Shown here piece by piece: positions 25,813 through 34,759 of a DNA stretch of 64,000 nt. Below the pieces are notes generated by a model. The model searched no databases, had not been told where the DNA came from, and saw nothing but the letters and a program-made list of their open reading frames with translations. Source of the DNA: Actinomadura rupiterrae. Lineage in GTDB: Bacteria; Actinomycetota; Actinomycetes; Streptosporangiales; Streptosporangiaceae. The position numbers were made by a program, and so were the translations under genes. The stretch spans positions 124,001 to 188,000 of the forward strand of contig NZ_JAMZEA010000003.1 of assembly GCF_024172125.1 (NCBI RefSeq). The letters are read 5' to 3'. The stretch's first letter is position 1. Every line of letters starts with the position of its first letter.

Positions 25813-26355
25813 TCAGCTGCCCGCCCAGACGCGGTAGCTGCCGTTGAAGGCGCCCATGACGTCGGCGTACGGGCGGTAGTTCCTGCCGTTGCCGGTGTAA
25901 TAGAACTTGTACTGCGACTTGGCCAGCACGGTCGCCCAGGTGCTGTCGTGCGTGAGCGAGTGCTGCGTCCAGCCGCGCATCCGCCAGACCCGCTTGTTGT
26001 AGGTGTAGGCGGACCGGTTCACCCGCGCCGAGTTGACGTGCAACCCGTCGTAGCACCAGGTCAGGCGGGTCTTCACGTAGATCAGCCAGCGCCCGTGCCG
26101 GGACGACTTGCGGCCCTGCGTCCGCTCGACCCAGCGGCAGGACGCCGCGTGCACCGGCGCTGCAGCCAGCGTCATCTGACCGGAACCGCGGGCCAGCTTC
26201 TGCGCGGCGGCACCGGTGATCGTGCCGTGCGTGACCGTCGTTGCCTCGACCCCGGAACCGCCGGTGGGCGTGGCCGCGCCCGCCGGGAGGGCCGTCCCGG
26301 CGACACCGGCCACGATGGCCCCGGACGTGACGGCGACTGCGGCGAACTTTCGCAT
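25813..26355 (-). CDS. Secreted protein of unknown function
   Basis: 180 residues from the ATG at 26355, chosen over the ATG at 26361 because GAGGAG lies eight bases upstream of the former. The signal peptide MRKFAAVAVTSGAIVAGVAG ends near PAGAA. The mature part has two cysteines (AASCRWVERTQGRK and TWCYDGLHV) and many Trp/Tyr residues (WRMRGWTQHS, YKFYYTGNGRNYRPY). I do not recognise the family. The layout is that of small exported actinobacterial proteins, perhaps with one disulfide. Confidence 0.7.
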   Translation of the reverse strand: MRKFAAVAVTSGAIVAGVAGTALPAGAATPTGGSGVEATTVTHGTITGAAAQKLARGSGQMTLAAAPVHAASCRWVERTQGRKSSRHGRWLIYVKTRLTWCYDGLHVNSARVNRSAYTYNKRVWRMRGWTQHSLTHDSTWATVLAKSQYKFYYTGNGRNYRPYADVMGAFNGSYRVWAGS

Positions 26356-26560
26356 GTGCATCTCTCCTCGCAAGGGGGGACGGCGCGTCACGCAGACGAT
26401 AGCGTTTGTTTGAGCGGACGCGAGGGTGTCGCTCCCCACACCCGAATCACCGAACCGGGCCGTCCGGATCCGCGTCTAACGCTCGCGCCGGAGATCGTCC
26501 ATCCGTCCCGCGGCGCACCCGACGCAGCCCTCTGCCCCGCCACGCCGAACGGAGACCGAC

Positions 26561-27160
26561 GTGGACAGGACCCTCCCCCTCCTCCGCGCGACCGGCGTCG
26601 TCGCCGTCGGCGCGCTCGCCATCGGTGGCCTCGTGCTCGTCGGCTGGCTCGACTATTTCGGTCCGCACGTCCCTCTGCTCGGACCGGTCGCGGGACTGCT
26701 CGCGATCGCCCTCGGCGTCGTCGGACCGGCGCTGCTCGGTCGCCAGCCCTTCACGTCCATCGCCCTGCTCATCGCGCTGCCGCTCGCCGGGTTCGCCTTC
26801 CACAACGCGGCCGAGGGCCACGTCCTGCCGGCCCGCGGCGTCACCGCGTCCTGCCAGGTGGACGACGTGAGCAGCAAGTCCGCCGAGGTCCAGGACGGCT
26901 CGGTCGAGAACGGCACCAAGACCGTGACGCGGCACCTGCAACGGCTGCGCTGCCCGTCCGGCGGCCCGTCCAGCCTGAATTCGGACAAGCCCCTCGCCGC
27001 CAAAGGCTCAACCGTTTCGGTCACCTGGGACCCGAAACACCGGGTTGCGGCTCGTCCGGCCCGCGACGTCCACGGTTCGCTGCTCTGGCCGTCCGTCCTG
27101 GCCGTCGCGCTGTTCCTGCTGACCTGCACCGCCATCCCCGGCGCCCTGCGGCGGAACTGA
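26561..27160 (+). CDS. Membrane protein, intact paralogue of the IS-interrupted gene
   Basis: 199 residues from a GTG at 26561 with GGAG six bases upstream. Hydrophobic segments are near residues 8-28, 34-58 and 62-80, and a last helix is near 175-195. Between them is a soluble part with ASCQVDDVSSKSAEVQDG, LQRLRCPSGGPSSL and VSVTWDPKHRVAARP. The TWDPKHR turn resembles DUF3592-type proteins. It is a paralogue of the gene broken by IS copy 1, separated from it by one convergent gene. The protein at 52437 has a similar though more distant layout. Confidence 0.75.
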   Translation: MDRTLPLLRATGVVAVGALAIGGLVLVGWLDYFGPHVPLLGPVAGLLAIALGVVGPALLGRQPFTSIALLIALPLAGFAFHNAAEGHVLPARGVTASCQVDDVSSKSAEVQDGSVENGTKTVTRHLQRLRCPSGGPSSLNSDKPLAAKGSTVSVTWDPKHRVAARPARDVHGSLLWPSVLAVALFLLTCTAIPGALRRN

Positions 27161-27224
27161 TACCGGCACTTCCGGCACATCACCAACCGTTGTCCCTTCG
27201 ACCCCAAACGAGAGGACGCGCGCG

Positions 27225-28175
27225 ATGTATCCCCCGATCGAACCGCACACCCACGGCATGCTCCCGGTCGGCGACGGCCAGGAGCTGTACTGGGAGGAAT
27301 GCGGCAACCCGGACGGCAAGCCCGCCCTCTTCCTGCACGGCGGCCCCGGCGGCGGCCTGCTGCCGAACGCGCGGTCCTGGTTCGACCCCGACGCCTACCG
27401 GATCATCCTGTTCGACCAGCGCGGATGCGGTCGCAGCACACCGCACGCCGGGGACGTCCACACCGACCTCACGACCAACACGACCGCGCACCTGCTCGCC
27501 GACATCGAACTCCTCCGCGGACACCTCGGTGTCGACCGCTGGCTACTGTTCGGTGGCTCCTGGGGTAGCACCCTCGCCCTCGCCTACGCCCAGCGCCACC
27601 CCGATGCGGTCAGCGAGATCGTCCTACGCGGCGTCTGGCTCCCCGACCTCGCCGCCGACACCGCCTGGGCGACCGGCCCGCACGGCGCGGCCCGCCTCTT
27701 CCCCGAGGACTACGCCCGCCTCCGCGACTACCTCCCGCTCGCCGAACGCGACGACCTCACCACCGCCTACGGCCGCCGCCTGAACGACCCCGACCCGTCC
27801 GTCCACGTCCCCGCCGCCCGCGCCTGGGGCGCCTGGGAGATCGCCGCGAACACCCTCCTGCCCGTCCCGCCCCCGATGCTGGACGACGCGACCCTCATCG
27901 CGTTCAGCCGCATCCTGCACCACTACTTCAGCCGCCAGTGCTTCCTCGGCGCGGACGAGCTGTTCGACGGCATCGACAAGATCCGCCACATCCCGGCCGT
28001 CATCGTGAACGGCCGCTACGACATGAAGACCCCGCCGGACGCCGCGTTCGCCCTGCATCGCGCCTGGCCCGAAGCCGACTTCCACCTCGTCGAGGACGCC
28101 GGCCACGGCGGCTCCGAACCCGGCACCCGCGACCTCCTCGTCCAGGCCACCGACCGCTTCCGTCCACCCGCTTGA
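27225..28175 (+). CDS. pip: Proline iminopeptidase
   Basis: 316 residues, the usual length, from the ATG at 27225 behind AGAGGA. The N-terminus MYPPIEPHTHGMLPVGDGQELYWEECG, LHGGPGGG (oxyanion loop), FDQRGCGRS, the elbow GGSWGS (Ser112), NGRYDMKTP (Asp) and EDAGHGGSE (His) are all family signatures of S33 peptidases. It releases N-terminal proline from peptides in the cytosol. It is transcribed after the membrane protein with a 64-bp gap. Confidence 0.93.
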   Translation: MYPPIEPHTHGMLPVGDGQELYWEECGNPDGKPALFLHGGPGGGLLPNARSWFDPDAYRIILFDQRGCGRSTPHAGDVHTDLTTNTTAHLLADIELLRGHLGVDRWLLFGGSWGSTLALAYAQRHPDAVSEIVLRGVWLPDLAADTAWATGPHGAARLFPEDYARLRDYLPLAERDDLTTAYGRRLNDPDPSVHVPAARAWGAWEIAANTLLPVPPPMLDDATLIAFSRILHHYFSRQCFLGADELFDGIDKIRHIPAVIVNGRYDMKTPPDAAFALHRAWPEADFHLVEDAGHGGSEPGTRDLLVQATDRFRPPA

Positions 28176-28328
28176 CCCCTCACCGGCATGCCCGAGGTGC
28201 CCGGCTCCCACCCTCGTGACCAGCTCGTGGAAACCTTTCGGCAACGGAACTCTTCACTCGCAACATGCACCTCTGTAAGCTTTCGCGCGTACTCCGCCCC
28301 GTTGTCAGCAATGCGGCCAGGGATAGCG

Positions 28329-28949
28329 ATGCACAGCCGGTCGGTACGTTCGTCCCCCGCAGGGACCCCCCGAGCCGTCCGCCGACGCGCCGGCCTCACC
28401 GCGGTCGCGGCCGCCCTCCTGCTGGCCTCGGCCTGCGGCGGCTCCCACAAGGACGGCGGCTTCGCCCCGAACGGCAAGTTCGACAACGCGGGCCGCACCT
28501 CGTCCCCGGACCTCCCGTCCGCGAGCGGCCCCGGCCTCCCGCCGACCCTCACCCCGCAACAGGTCGACCAGGCCGTCCTCGACGCCTACCGCCGCTTCCA
28601 GCAGACCTACCAGCAGGTCTACCAGAACAACGACCCCACCCCCCTGGCCCAGGTAGCCGCCGACCCCCTGCTGACCAAGGTCACCAACGACGTCCAGGCC
28701 ACCAAGGCCAAGGGCGAGATCTGGCGCTTCGTCAACATCTCCAACCCCCGCATCTACGCCCGCACCAAACCCGGCACCAAGGTCTTCATCATCGACTGCA
28801 TGCGCACCCTCGCCGCGTATCGGTTCTCCGCCGCGACCGGCAAACGCATCGGCGGAGGCGATGGCGCCGCCTTCGTGCAGCGGACGGGCCTCAAGTACGT
28901 GGACGGTGTCTGGAAGGTCTACGACAGCGTCCGGGACAACCAATGCTGA
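28329..28949 (+). CDS. Lipoprotein of the two-cysteine WKV family (pair member A)
   Basis: 206 residues. The ATG at 28329 is preferred because AGGGA lies five bases upstream; the frame is open back to 28188. A basic N-terminus leads to VAAALLLASAC, a lipobox. The mature part begins disordered, then VLDAYRRFQQTYQQVY, FIIDC, TGKRIGGGDG and DGVWKVYDSVRDNQC. It is a paralogue of the gene at 13262, with the same two cysteines. It opens a four-gene run (28329, 29102, 29869, 30606); the last three are joined by ATGA overlaps, while a 152-bp gap follows this gene. Probably an extracytoplasmic sensor or binding part of an envelope system; the function is not known. Confidence 0.78.
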   Translation: MHSRSVRSSPAGTPRAVRRRAGLTAVAAALLLASACGGSHKDGGFAPNGKFDNAGRTSSPDLPSASGPGLPPTLTPQQVDQAVLDAYRRFQQTYQQVYQNNDPTPLAQVAADPLLTKVTNDVQATKAKGEIWRFVNISNPRIYARTKPGTKVFIIDCMRTLAAYRFSAATGKRIGGGDGAAFVQRTGLKYVDGVWKVYDSVRDNQC

Positions 28950-29101
28950 AGCCCCCGTTCCTTCGTCCGGCCGCTCCCCGCAACTCTGCCCTTGCGTGCC
29001 AGGACGTTCCCCACAGAAGTACCGCCCGGACCAGCTCGAATCCGGACCCGCATGCCGCACCGCGCCGCCCCCGCCCGGCGGTAGGCAGGTAAGGAGCCCT
29101 C

Positions 29102-29872
29102 ATGTCCCCCACATCCTTCGCGGCACGACCAGCCGTCCGCGCGGCTTCTCTCTGCGCCGCCGCCGTAACGGCCGGGGCTCTGCTCTTCTCCGGCACGGCT
29201 TACGCCGACCCGTGCGGTAACGGCGGCGGCGGCAAGTTCGGATGCGACTGGGGTTCGCCCGGCGGGGGCTCGGGAGGAGGCGGCGGTGGAGGGGGAGGCG
29301 GTGGAGGCGGCTCCACTGGCGAAATCCCTACCGCGCCCGGAGCGAACGCCGGCGGCCTCCCTGGCGCCAACGGCAACGGCCCCGCCGCGGGCCCTGCCCC
29401 TGTCAGCACGCTCGACCTGGCCCAAAGGGCCGCGAACAGCGCCGAACTCCATACCCCGAAAGTGCACACCGCCCCCTCCGGGAAGACCTACGTCAAAGTC
29501 AAGACGGCCTTCTGGGTGGACGGGTTCGAGCCGGTCTCCACGCCTCCGCAGACGGCCGCGAACCAGACCGTCACGGCGGTGGCGACACCGGCGCGTGTCG
29601 AGTGGCAACTCGGGGATCCGGTGCAACCGCATATGACTTGCGACGACGGCGGAACCAAGGACGGCAGCACCTGCAGCCACACCTACGAGCGTTCCTCGAC
29701 CGGAGCGCCGGGCGGCGCTTTCCAGATCACGGCGACGATCGTCTGGACGATCCACTGGACGTGCGAAGGGACCGGCTGCGCCCAACCTGGAGGCGATCTG
29801 GCCCCGATGCAGATGACCTCGCCCCAGACACCGCTGACCGTGGGCGAGATCCAGACCGGCAACCGCCAATGA
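29102..29872 (+). CDS. Secreted Gly-rich/beta protein (pair member B)
   Basis: 256 residues from the ATG at 29102 behind AAGGAG. The signal peptide ends SGTAYADP. A Gly-rich spacer with a run of about thirteen glycines follows, then a beta domain with TYVKVKTAFWVDGF, ARVEWQLGD, CSHTYERS, FQITATIVWTIHWTCEGTGC and LTVGEIQT. These match the paralogue at 13873. The glycine run may reach across the wall. The stop overlaps the next start (ATGA). No catalytic motif was seen. Confidence 0.78.
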   Translation: MSPTSFAARPAVRAASLCAAAVTAGALLFSGTAYADPCGNGGGGKFGCDWGSPGGGSGGGGGGGGGGGGGSTGEIPTAPGANAGGLPGANGNGPAAGPAPVSTLDLAQRAANSAELHTPKVHTAPSGKTYVKVKTAFWVDGFEPVSTPPQTAANQTVTAVATPARVEWQLGDPVQPHMTCDDGGTKDGSTCSHTYERSSTGAPGGAFQITATIVWTIHWTCEGTGCAQPGGDLAPMQMTSPQTPLTVGEIQTGNRQ

Positions 29873-30609
29873 GGCCGTCCAGCACCGCAGGCATCACGCT
29901 GGCCCTGGTAGCCGTGACGGCAGTGTCCGTCAGCGGATGCGGCGGCGGCCACCACAAGGCCAGCGCCCCCCGCACCTCGGCGTCCACGTCGGCGCCGCCG
30001 CCTCCACCGCCCACCTACGCACAGGCACAGGTGAGCGCCGCCTTGCTGACGCCGAAGGAGATCGGCGGGGACATCTCCCGGATCGAGCTCGCGGTGGACG
30101 CCCTCAAGCACGACCAGTTCCCCTCGTGCTCGTTGTCCTCCCTCAAACTGCCCGGAGCCCCGAAGCTCGCGCTGCGGCAGTACACCAACAGCGCGAAGGG
30201 CAAGGGGGAGGTCAAATACGCCCAGGCGTTCGCGCTCTACGGCGACGCGACTTCGGCGGCCTCGGCCTTCGACTTCATCAAATCAAAGTCGATGGCCTGC
30301 CCTGCCAAACACCACACGCCCAAACGCCCCCTCACTGAGGACACCTTCATCCTGCCTCACGAGGACATCTGGAAGGCCACCCAGGACACCGTCGGGCAGT
30401 GGGCTCACGTACGCGGGACAGAGCAAGAGCTGTTCTCTCGCGACGTGTCCAAATACAACCTGTTCCACTATTTCTACGACTACACCCAGCGCGGAAACCT
30501 CGTCATCGGCACGCTCTACTGGGAGCGCACTGAGCCCAAGGGCTCTCCTGACCCCATCGCGCAGCGCGCCACCGCCCTCCTGACGAAGCAGCTCAACAAG
30601 CTCGGATGA
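29869..30609 (+). CDS. Lipoprotein, third gene of kinase operon
   Basis: 246 residues. The ATG at 29869 overlaps the upstream stop. The lipobox is AVSVSGC, followed by a Ser/Pro linker (SAPPPPPPTYAQAQ). The mature domain has ALLTPKEIGGDISRI, ASAFDFIKSKSMACP and VIGTLYWERTEP. It resembles actinobacterial PknH-sensor-like or LpqN-type lipoproteins only loosely, so I leave it unnamed. Two cysteines (near SCSLSSL and MACPAK) are in the position to pair. Its stop overlaps the kinase start (ATGA), so the two proteins are made together and may interact outside the membrane. Confidence 0.72.
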   Translation: MRPSSTAGITLALVAVTAVSVSGCGGGHHKASAPRTSASTSAPPPPPPTYAQAQVSAALLTPKEIGGDISRIELAVDALKHDQFPSCSLSSLKLPGAPKLALRQYTNSAKGKGEVKYAQAFALYGDATSAASAFDFIKSKSMACPAKHHTPKRPLTEDTFILPHEDIWKATQDTVGQWAHVRGTEQELFSRDVSKYNLFHYFYDYTQRGNLVIGTLYWERTEPKGSPDPIAQRATALLTKQLNKLG

Positions 30610-32216
30610 ATCCGTCCGAGCGAGCCGACAACGCTGCGCCCGGAGAACCGAACGGACGCGGGCTCAGCGGATATACCGAGCTCAGGGAGTTGGGCGCGGG
30701 GGCACAGGGGCGGGTCGTGCTCGCGGTGCGCGACGGGGATCGTCGGCCGGTGGCGATCAAGTACCTCACCGCGGACGGTCGTGGTGATCCGCGGTTACGG
30801 GAGACGTTCCGGAGGGAGGCGGCCCTCCTTCAGCGAGTTGTGAATCCGCATGTCGCGCGGCTGCTCGACTATGTCGAACGGCCGGAGGGTTCGGCGATCG
30901 TCATGGAAGCGGTCTCCGGGCGGTCGCTGCGGGCGGTGCTCGACAGCCATGACGGGCCGCTGGCTCCCGAGGCCGCATTGCTTACGCTCAAAGGTTCCCT
31001 GCTCGGTCTCGCCGCGGCGCATGACGTCGGTGTCGTCCATCGCGACTACAAGCCGGGCAACGTGCTCGTCCAGGACGACGGCGTCAGCAAACTCATCGAC
31101 TTCGGGGTCGCGGTCCTTACAGGTCAGTCCGGAGTCGCCGGAACACCGGCTTACATGGCTCCCGAACAGTGGTACGGCCAGGCGGCGTCGCCCGCGACGG
31201 ACATTTATGCCGCCACTTGCGTCTTCGTCGAATGCGCCACGGGACGCAAGCCTTTCCGAGCCGAGACTCTGGACGAGCTGCGCACGCTTCATCTGCACCA
31301 GTGGCCCGCGATGGACGAGATCCCCGAGGAGCTTCGTCCGTTGGTGGCTCATGGCTTGGCGAAGGATCCGGCAAAGCGCTTGTGGAATGCCAACACCTTC
31401 ATTGGGGAGCTGGAGTCTCAAGCGGTTCGCAGGTACGGGCCAGACTGGGAGCGGCGCGGGATCATCTCGCTCGCGTCCGTGGCAGCGCTTGTCGGATCGG
31501 CGGTACCGGCCGCGCTGTTGGGCGGCGCTTTCATCGCGTCCGGAAGCACTTCAGCGGCGACCACAGCTGGAGCCTTGTCGACGGGTGCTGTCGGACAGGG
31601 CGCCTCGGCGGCTGGAGGATCCGCCCATGCGGTCGCCGGCTCACAGGCCGCCGCGAAGCTCGGCGCCTCCAGCACGAAAGGCGTGCTCTCCAAGGTCGGT
31701 GGGACGAAGGGGGCCGCTGCGATCTGCGGTGTGGGAGCCACGGCGGCGGTCGCGACGGTCCTCCTGTGGCCGTCCGGGCCGACGGTGGGAGGTCGAGAGA
31801 GCGGAACGTTCGTGCTCTCGTTCACGCACCCGGACGTCCTGCTCGGGCAGCCCAACATGCCCGCCTCCGAGACGCCGTACATGCGCTTCCAGATCACGGT
31901 CACTCCGGCCCGTGCGCGCCCTGGAAGCGAAGTCAAAGTGGTGACGGTCTTCAATGCGAGGTCACCGTTCGGAGTGGCTTACTCGCCCGGCGGGCAGCGC
32001 CGCTGCTATGGGGAGAAGAACCATCCTGCCGGGGTCGTGAAGTCCTACGACTTCGGAATCGGCCAGGGCGATGGGAAGAAACGCGCGCCGACTCAGGGGA
32101 CCGTGGCTCTCTTTCCCGTCCCGCCCAACAGGCCCGGCGTGGTCCCCAGAGGCGTCGGTCAGATCATCGAGGCGGTCCGGCAGGAGAGCGAGAACCACCA
32201 GCCATATTCACTGAGT

Positions 32217-33137
32217 GAGCCTTTTCCATCACGGGGCGAGGGCGGCCTCGCGGTTTTGTAGGACGCTGATGGCCTTGGCGAGGTGGCCGGCGCGGTAGGG
32301 GCAGCAGCGGAGCTTGGTGAGGATCTTCCATGACTTGAGCTGGGCGTTTCCGCGTTCACCTGGTCCGCGGAGCTTGGCGTGGGCCCGGTTGGCTTGTTTC
32401 TGGGAGGCGGGCTTGTTCCTGCCCTTGTAAGGAACGATGATCGCGGGACCGGCGCCGACGTAGCCCTTGTCGGCCAGGACCGGCAGCCCGCACGCTGCCA
32501 GGGCGCGGATGATTCCCCAGTTCCGGGCCGCTTTCAGGTCGTGGATCGAGCCGGGTACCGCACCCGACACCCACACGATCTGCCCGTACGGGCCGGCAAT
32601 TACCTGCAGGTTCACGCCGTGCTTGTGATGCTTGCCCGAGTAGAAGAGCCGGTCGGCGCGGAGGCGGTCGGTCGCGATGAGAGTGCCGTCCAGGATCAGA
32701 TGTCCCAGCCCGTCTTTCTTCGCCCTGGCGAGTGTGGTGCCGAGCTTGGGTGAGCGGGCCGACAGCCAAGCCACGACCTCGTTCACATACCTCCACGCGG
32801 TCGTCGTCCCGACCCCGAAACCTGCCGCGAGCTGCGCGAACGTATCGCCCTTCTTCAAGTATGCGAGCGTCATCAGCGCCTGCTGCCCCGCGTTCAAAGC
32901 CCGGCCCTTGCTCTTCAGCTTCGTCCGCTCCCGCCGGACGAGACCGGTCAGGTAGTTCAGAGTCGAACGCGACAACGGCAGCGAAGCACGATAGAAAAGC
33001 ACGTGAAACCTCTGGTTGTGGGGGGCGGAGGTCAGAGACCCCTCTCCTACCAGGGGTTTCTTCACGTCCACGGCCAGCCACGCCGCCCGCGATCATGCTG
33101 TGATCAGCAGCCTTGAAGAGGCTGCTGGAAAAGGTTC
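32217..33137 (-). mobile_element. IS5-type insertion sequence, copy 2 (921 bp)
   Basis: Inverted relative to copies 1 and 3. The ends are GAGCCTTTTCC on the left and GGAAAAGGTTC on the right, with AGT duplicated at 32214-32216 and 33138-33140. It interrupts the kinase gene. The transposase is identical at protein level to copy 3. Confidence 0.93.
32229..33002 (-). CDS. IS5-type transposase, copy 2
   Basis: 257 residues, same start logic as copy 1 (GTG behind AGAGG). The helix-turn-helix and the acidic motifs LDGTLIATD, GSIHDLK and ERGNAQLK are intact. It has Asn where copy 1 has Asp (KQANRAHAK), as does copy 3. Confidence 0.92.
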   Translation of the reverse strand: MLFYRASLPLSRSTLNYLTGLVRRERTKLKSKGRALNAGQQALMTLAYLKKGDTFAQLAAGFGVGTTTAWRYVNEVVAWLSARSPKLGTTLARAKKDGLGHLILDGTLIATDRLRADRLFYSGKHHKHGVNLQVIAGPYGQIVWVSGAVPGSIHDLKAARNWGIIRALAACGLPVLADKGYVGAGPAIIVPYKGRNKPASQKQANRAHAKLRGPGERGNAQLKSWKILTKLRCCPYRAGHLAKAISVLQNREAALAP

Positions 33138-33782
33138 AGTGAATGTGCTTACCTGAGCAGGTTCGTGGAGACGAATACGTTCATCATGCCGTCCTCGAAG
33201 GTCGTGAAGCCCGGCAAGTACCTGCTTGCCGAGAGCAATGCTCCGCGCATCACGAAAACGTCCCGCGAGAACGTGACCCTCTCCCCTGAATCCGCGGGCG
33301 CCACCGCAAGCGGCAGCCTCCCGCTCTTCACGGTGCTCAAGGGCTGACCACCCGTCGCGAGGGCGGGTGCAATCGCGGCGTTTACTCCTGGAGTTGGCGG
33401 GCTGTGGGCGGGCTTAGTCGGAGTTGTACCAGAGGAGGATTCCGGGGCCGTCGGGGGTTTGGACGGGGATCCAGGCTTCGTCGGCTTCGCGGATTCGGGA
33501 GTCGTCGAGTTTTAGGGTGTGGGGCTCCTCGGTGTGGCCGTCGCAGGCCCAGTAGGTGACGCCTTCGATTGTGGTGCGGAGTTTTGCGTGCTCGTCGGCC
33601 GTCCAGGTGTGGTTCCAGGTGCCTGCGCCGCGGAAGTGGTCTTCGAACAGGGTGCGGAGTTCGGGGAGGGCGTCGCCGGCGAACAGGGGGACGAGGAATC
33701 CTTCTATCTGGCCTTGGCGGCAGGCCGTGCCGCCATATTGCTGCTGGTAGAAGACGCCGGTTTTGGCTTCGACCACTACATA

Positions 33783-34703
33783 GAACCTTTTCCAGCAGCC
33801 TCTTCAAGGCTGCTGATCACAGCATGATCGCGGGCGGCGTGGCTGGCCGTGGACGTGAAGAAACCCCTGGTAGGAGAGGGGTCTCTGACCTCCGCCCCCC
33901 ACAACCAGAGGTTTCACGTGCTTTTCTATCGTGCTTCGCTGCCGTTGTCGCGTTCGACTCTGAACTACCTGACCGGTCTCGTCCGGCGGGAGCGGACGAA
34001 GCTGAAGAGCAAGGGCCGGGCTTTGAACGCGGGGCAGCAGGCGCTGATGACGCTCGCATACTTGAAGAAGGGCGATACGTTCGCGCAGCTCGCGGCAGGT
34101 TTCGGGGTCGGGACGACGACCGCGTGGAGGTATGTGAACGAGGTCGTGGCTTGGCTGTCGGCCCGCTCACCCAAGCTCGGCACCACACTCGCCAGGGCGA
34201 AGAAAGACGGGCTGGGACATCTGATCCTGGACGGCACTCTCATCGCGACCGACCGCCTCCGCGCCGACCGGCTCTTCTACTCGGGCAAGCATCACAAGCA
34301 CGGCGTGAACCTGCAGGTAATTGCCGGCCCGTACGGGCAGATCGTGTGGGTGTCGGGTGCGGTACCCGGCTCGATCCACGACCTGAAAGCGGCCCGGAAC
34401 TGGGGAATCATCCGCGCCCTGGCAGCGTGCGGGCTGCCGGTCCTGGCCGACAAGGGCTACGTCGGCGCCGGTCCCGCGATCATCGTTCCTTACAAGGGCA
34501 GGAACAAGCCCGCCTCCCAGAAACAAGCCAACCGGGCCCACGCCAAGCTCCGCGGACCAGGTGAACGCGGAAACGCCCAGCTCAAGTCATGGAAGATCCT
34601 CACCAAGCTCCGCTGCTGCCCCTACCGCGCCGGCCACCTCGCCAAGGCCATCAGCGTCCTACAAAACCGCGAGGCCGCCCTCGCCCCGTGATGGAAAAGG
34701 CTC
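33783..34703 (+). mobile_element. IS5-type insertion sequence, copy 3 (921 bp)
   Basis: The same 921 bp as the other copies. Its left end GAACCTTTTCC follows ATA (33780-33782) and its right end GGAAAAGGCTC precedes ATA (34704-34706), so the 3-bp duplication differs from the AGT used by copies 1 and 2. It lies 645 bp from copy 2 in inverted orientation. Confidence 0.93.
33918..34691 (+). CDS. IS5-type transposase, copy 3
   Basis: 257 residues from the GTG at 33918, intact, identical in protein sequence to copy 2 and one residue different from copy 1. Confidence 0.92.
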   Translation: MLFYRASLPLSRSTLNYLTGLVRRERTKLKSKGRALNAGQQALMTLAYLKKGDTFAQLAAGFGVGTTTAWRYVNEVVAWLSARSPKLGTTLARAKKDGLGHLILDGTLIATDRLRADRLFYSGKHHKHGVNLQVIAGPYGQIVWVSGAVPGSIHDLKAARNWGIIRALAACGLPVLADKGYVGAGPAIIVPYKGRNKPASQKQANRAHAKLRGPGERGNAQLKSWKILTKLRCCPYRAGHLAKAISVLQNREAALAP

Positions 34704-34759
34704 ATAGAACCAGCCGTCGGCCATGCCGTCGGGGTCGAGGAAGACGTACCGTCGGTCGG

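Larger units (their letters stand above)
30606..33347 (+). pseudogene. Membrane Ser/Thr kinase interrupted by IS copy 2
   Basis: The N-terminal kinase domain is complete: ELGAGAQGRV loop, catalytic Lys52 (VAIK), HRDYKPGN (145-152), DFG (165-167) and APE (185-187). Two Ala/Gly-rich hydrophobic stretches follow (about 286-312 and 370-389), then a domain with VLSFTHPDVLLG and VKVVTVFNAR. The element lies after Ser537. The remaining 68 codons continue in frame at 33141 (ECAYLSRFVETNTF to SLPLFTVLKG), and the restored length is 605 residues. As it stands, the frame enters the element and ends PFPSRGEGGLAVL at 32261. The kinase may still work but has lost its conserved tail. It is the last gene of a coupled lipoprotein operon, so it probably signals envelope state. 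Confidence 0.85.

Noticed and set aside
28188..28328. Longer N-terminus of the lipoprotein at 28329
   Set aside because: It would put about 47 extra residues before the signal peptide, and only the ATG at 28329 has a ribosome site.
32217..34703. IS copies 2 and 3 as ends of a composite transposon
   Set aside because: Each copy has its own 3-bp duplication and interrupts a separate gene, and the 645 bp between them is the ends of those two genes. They are independent insertions.
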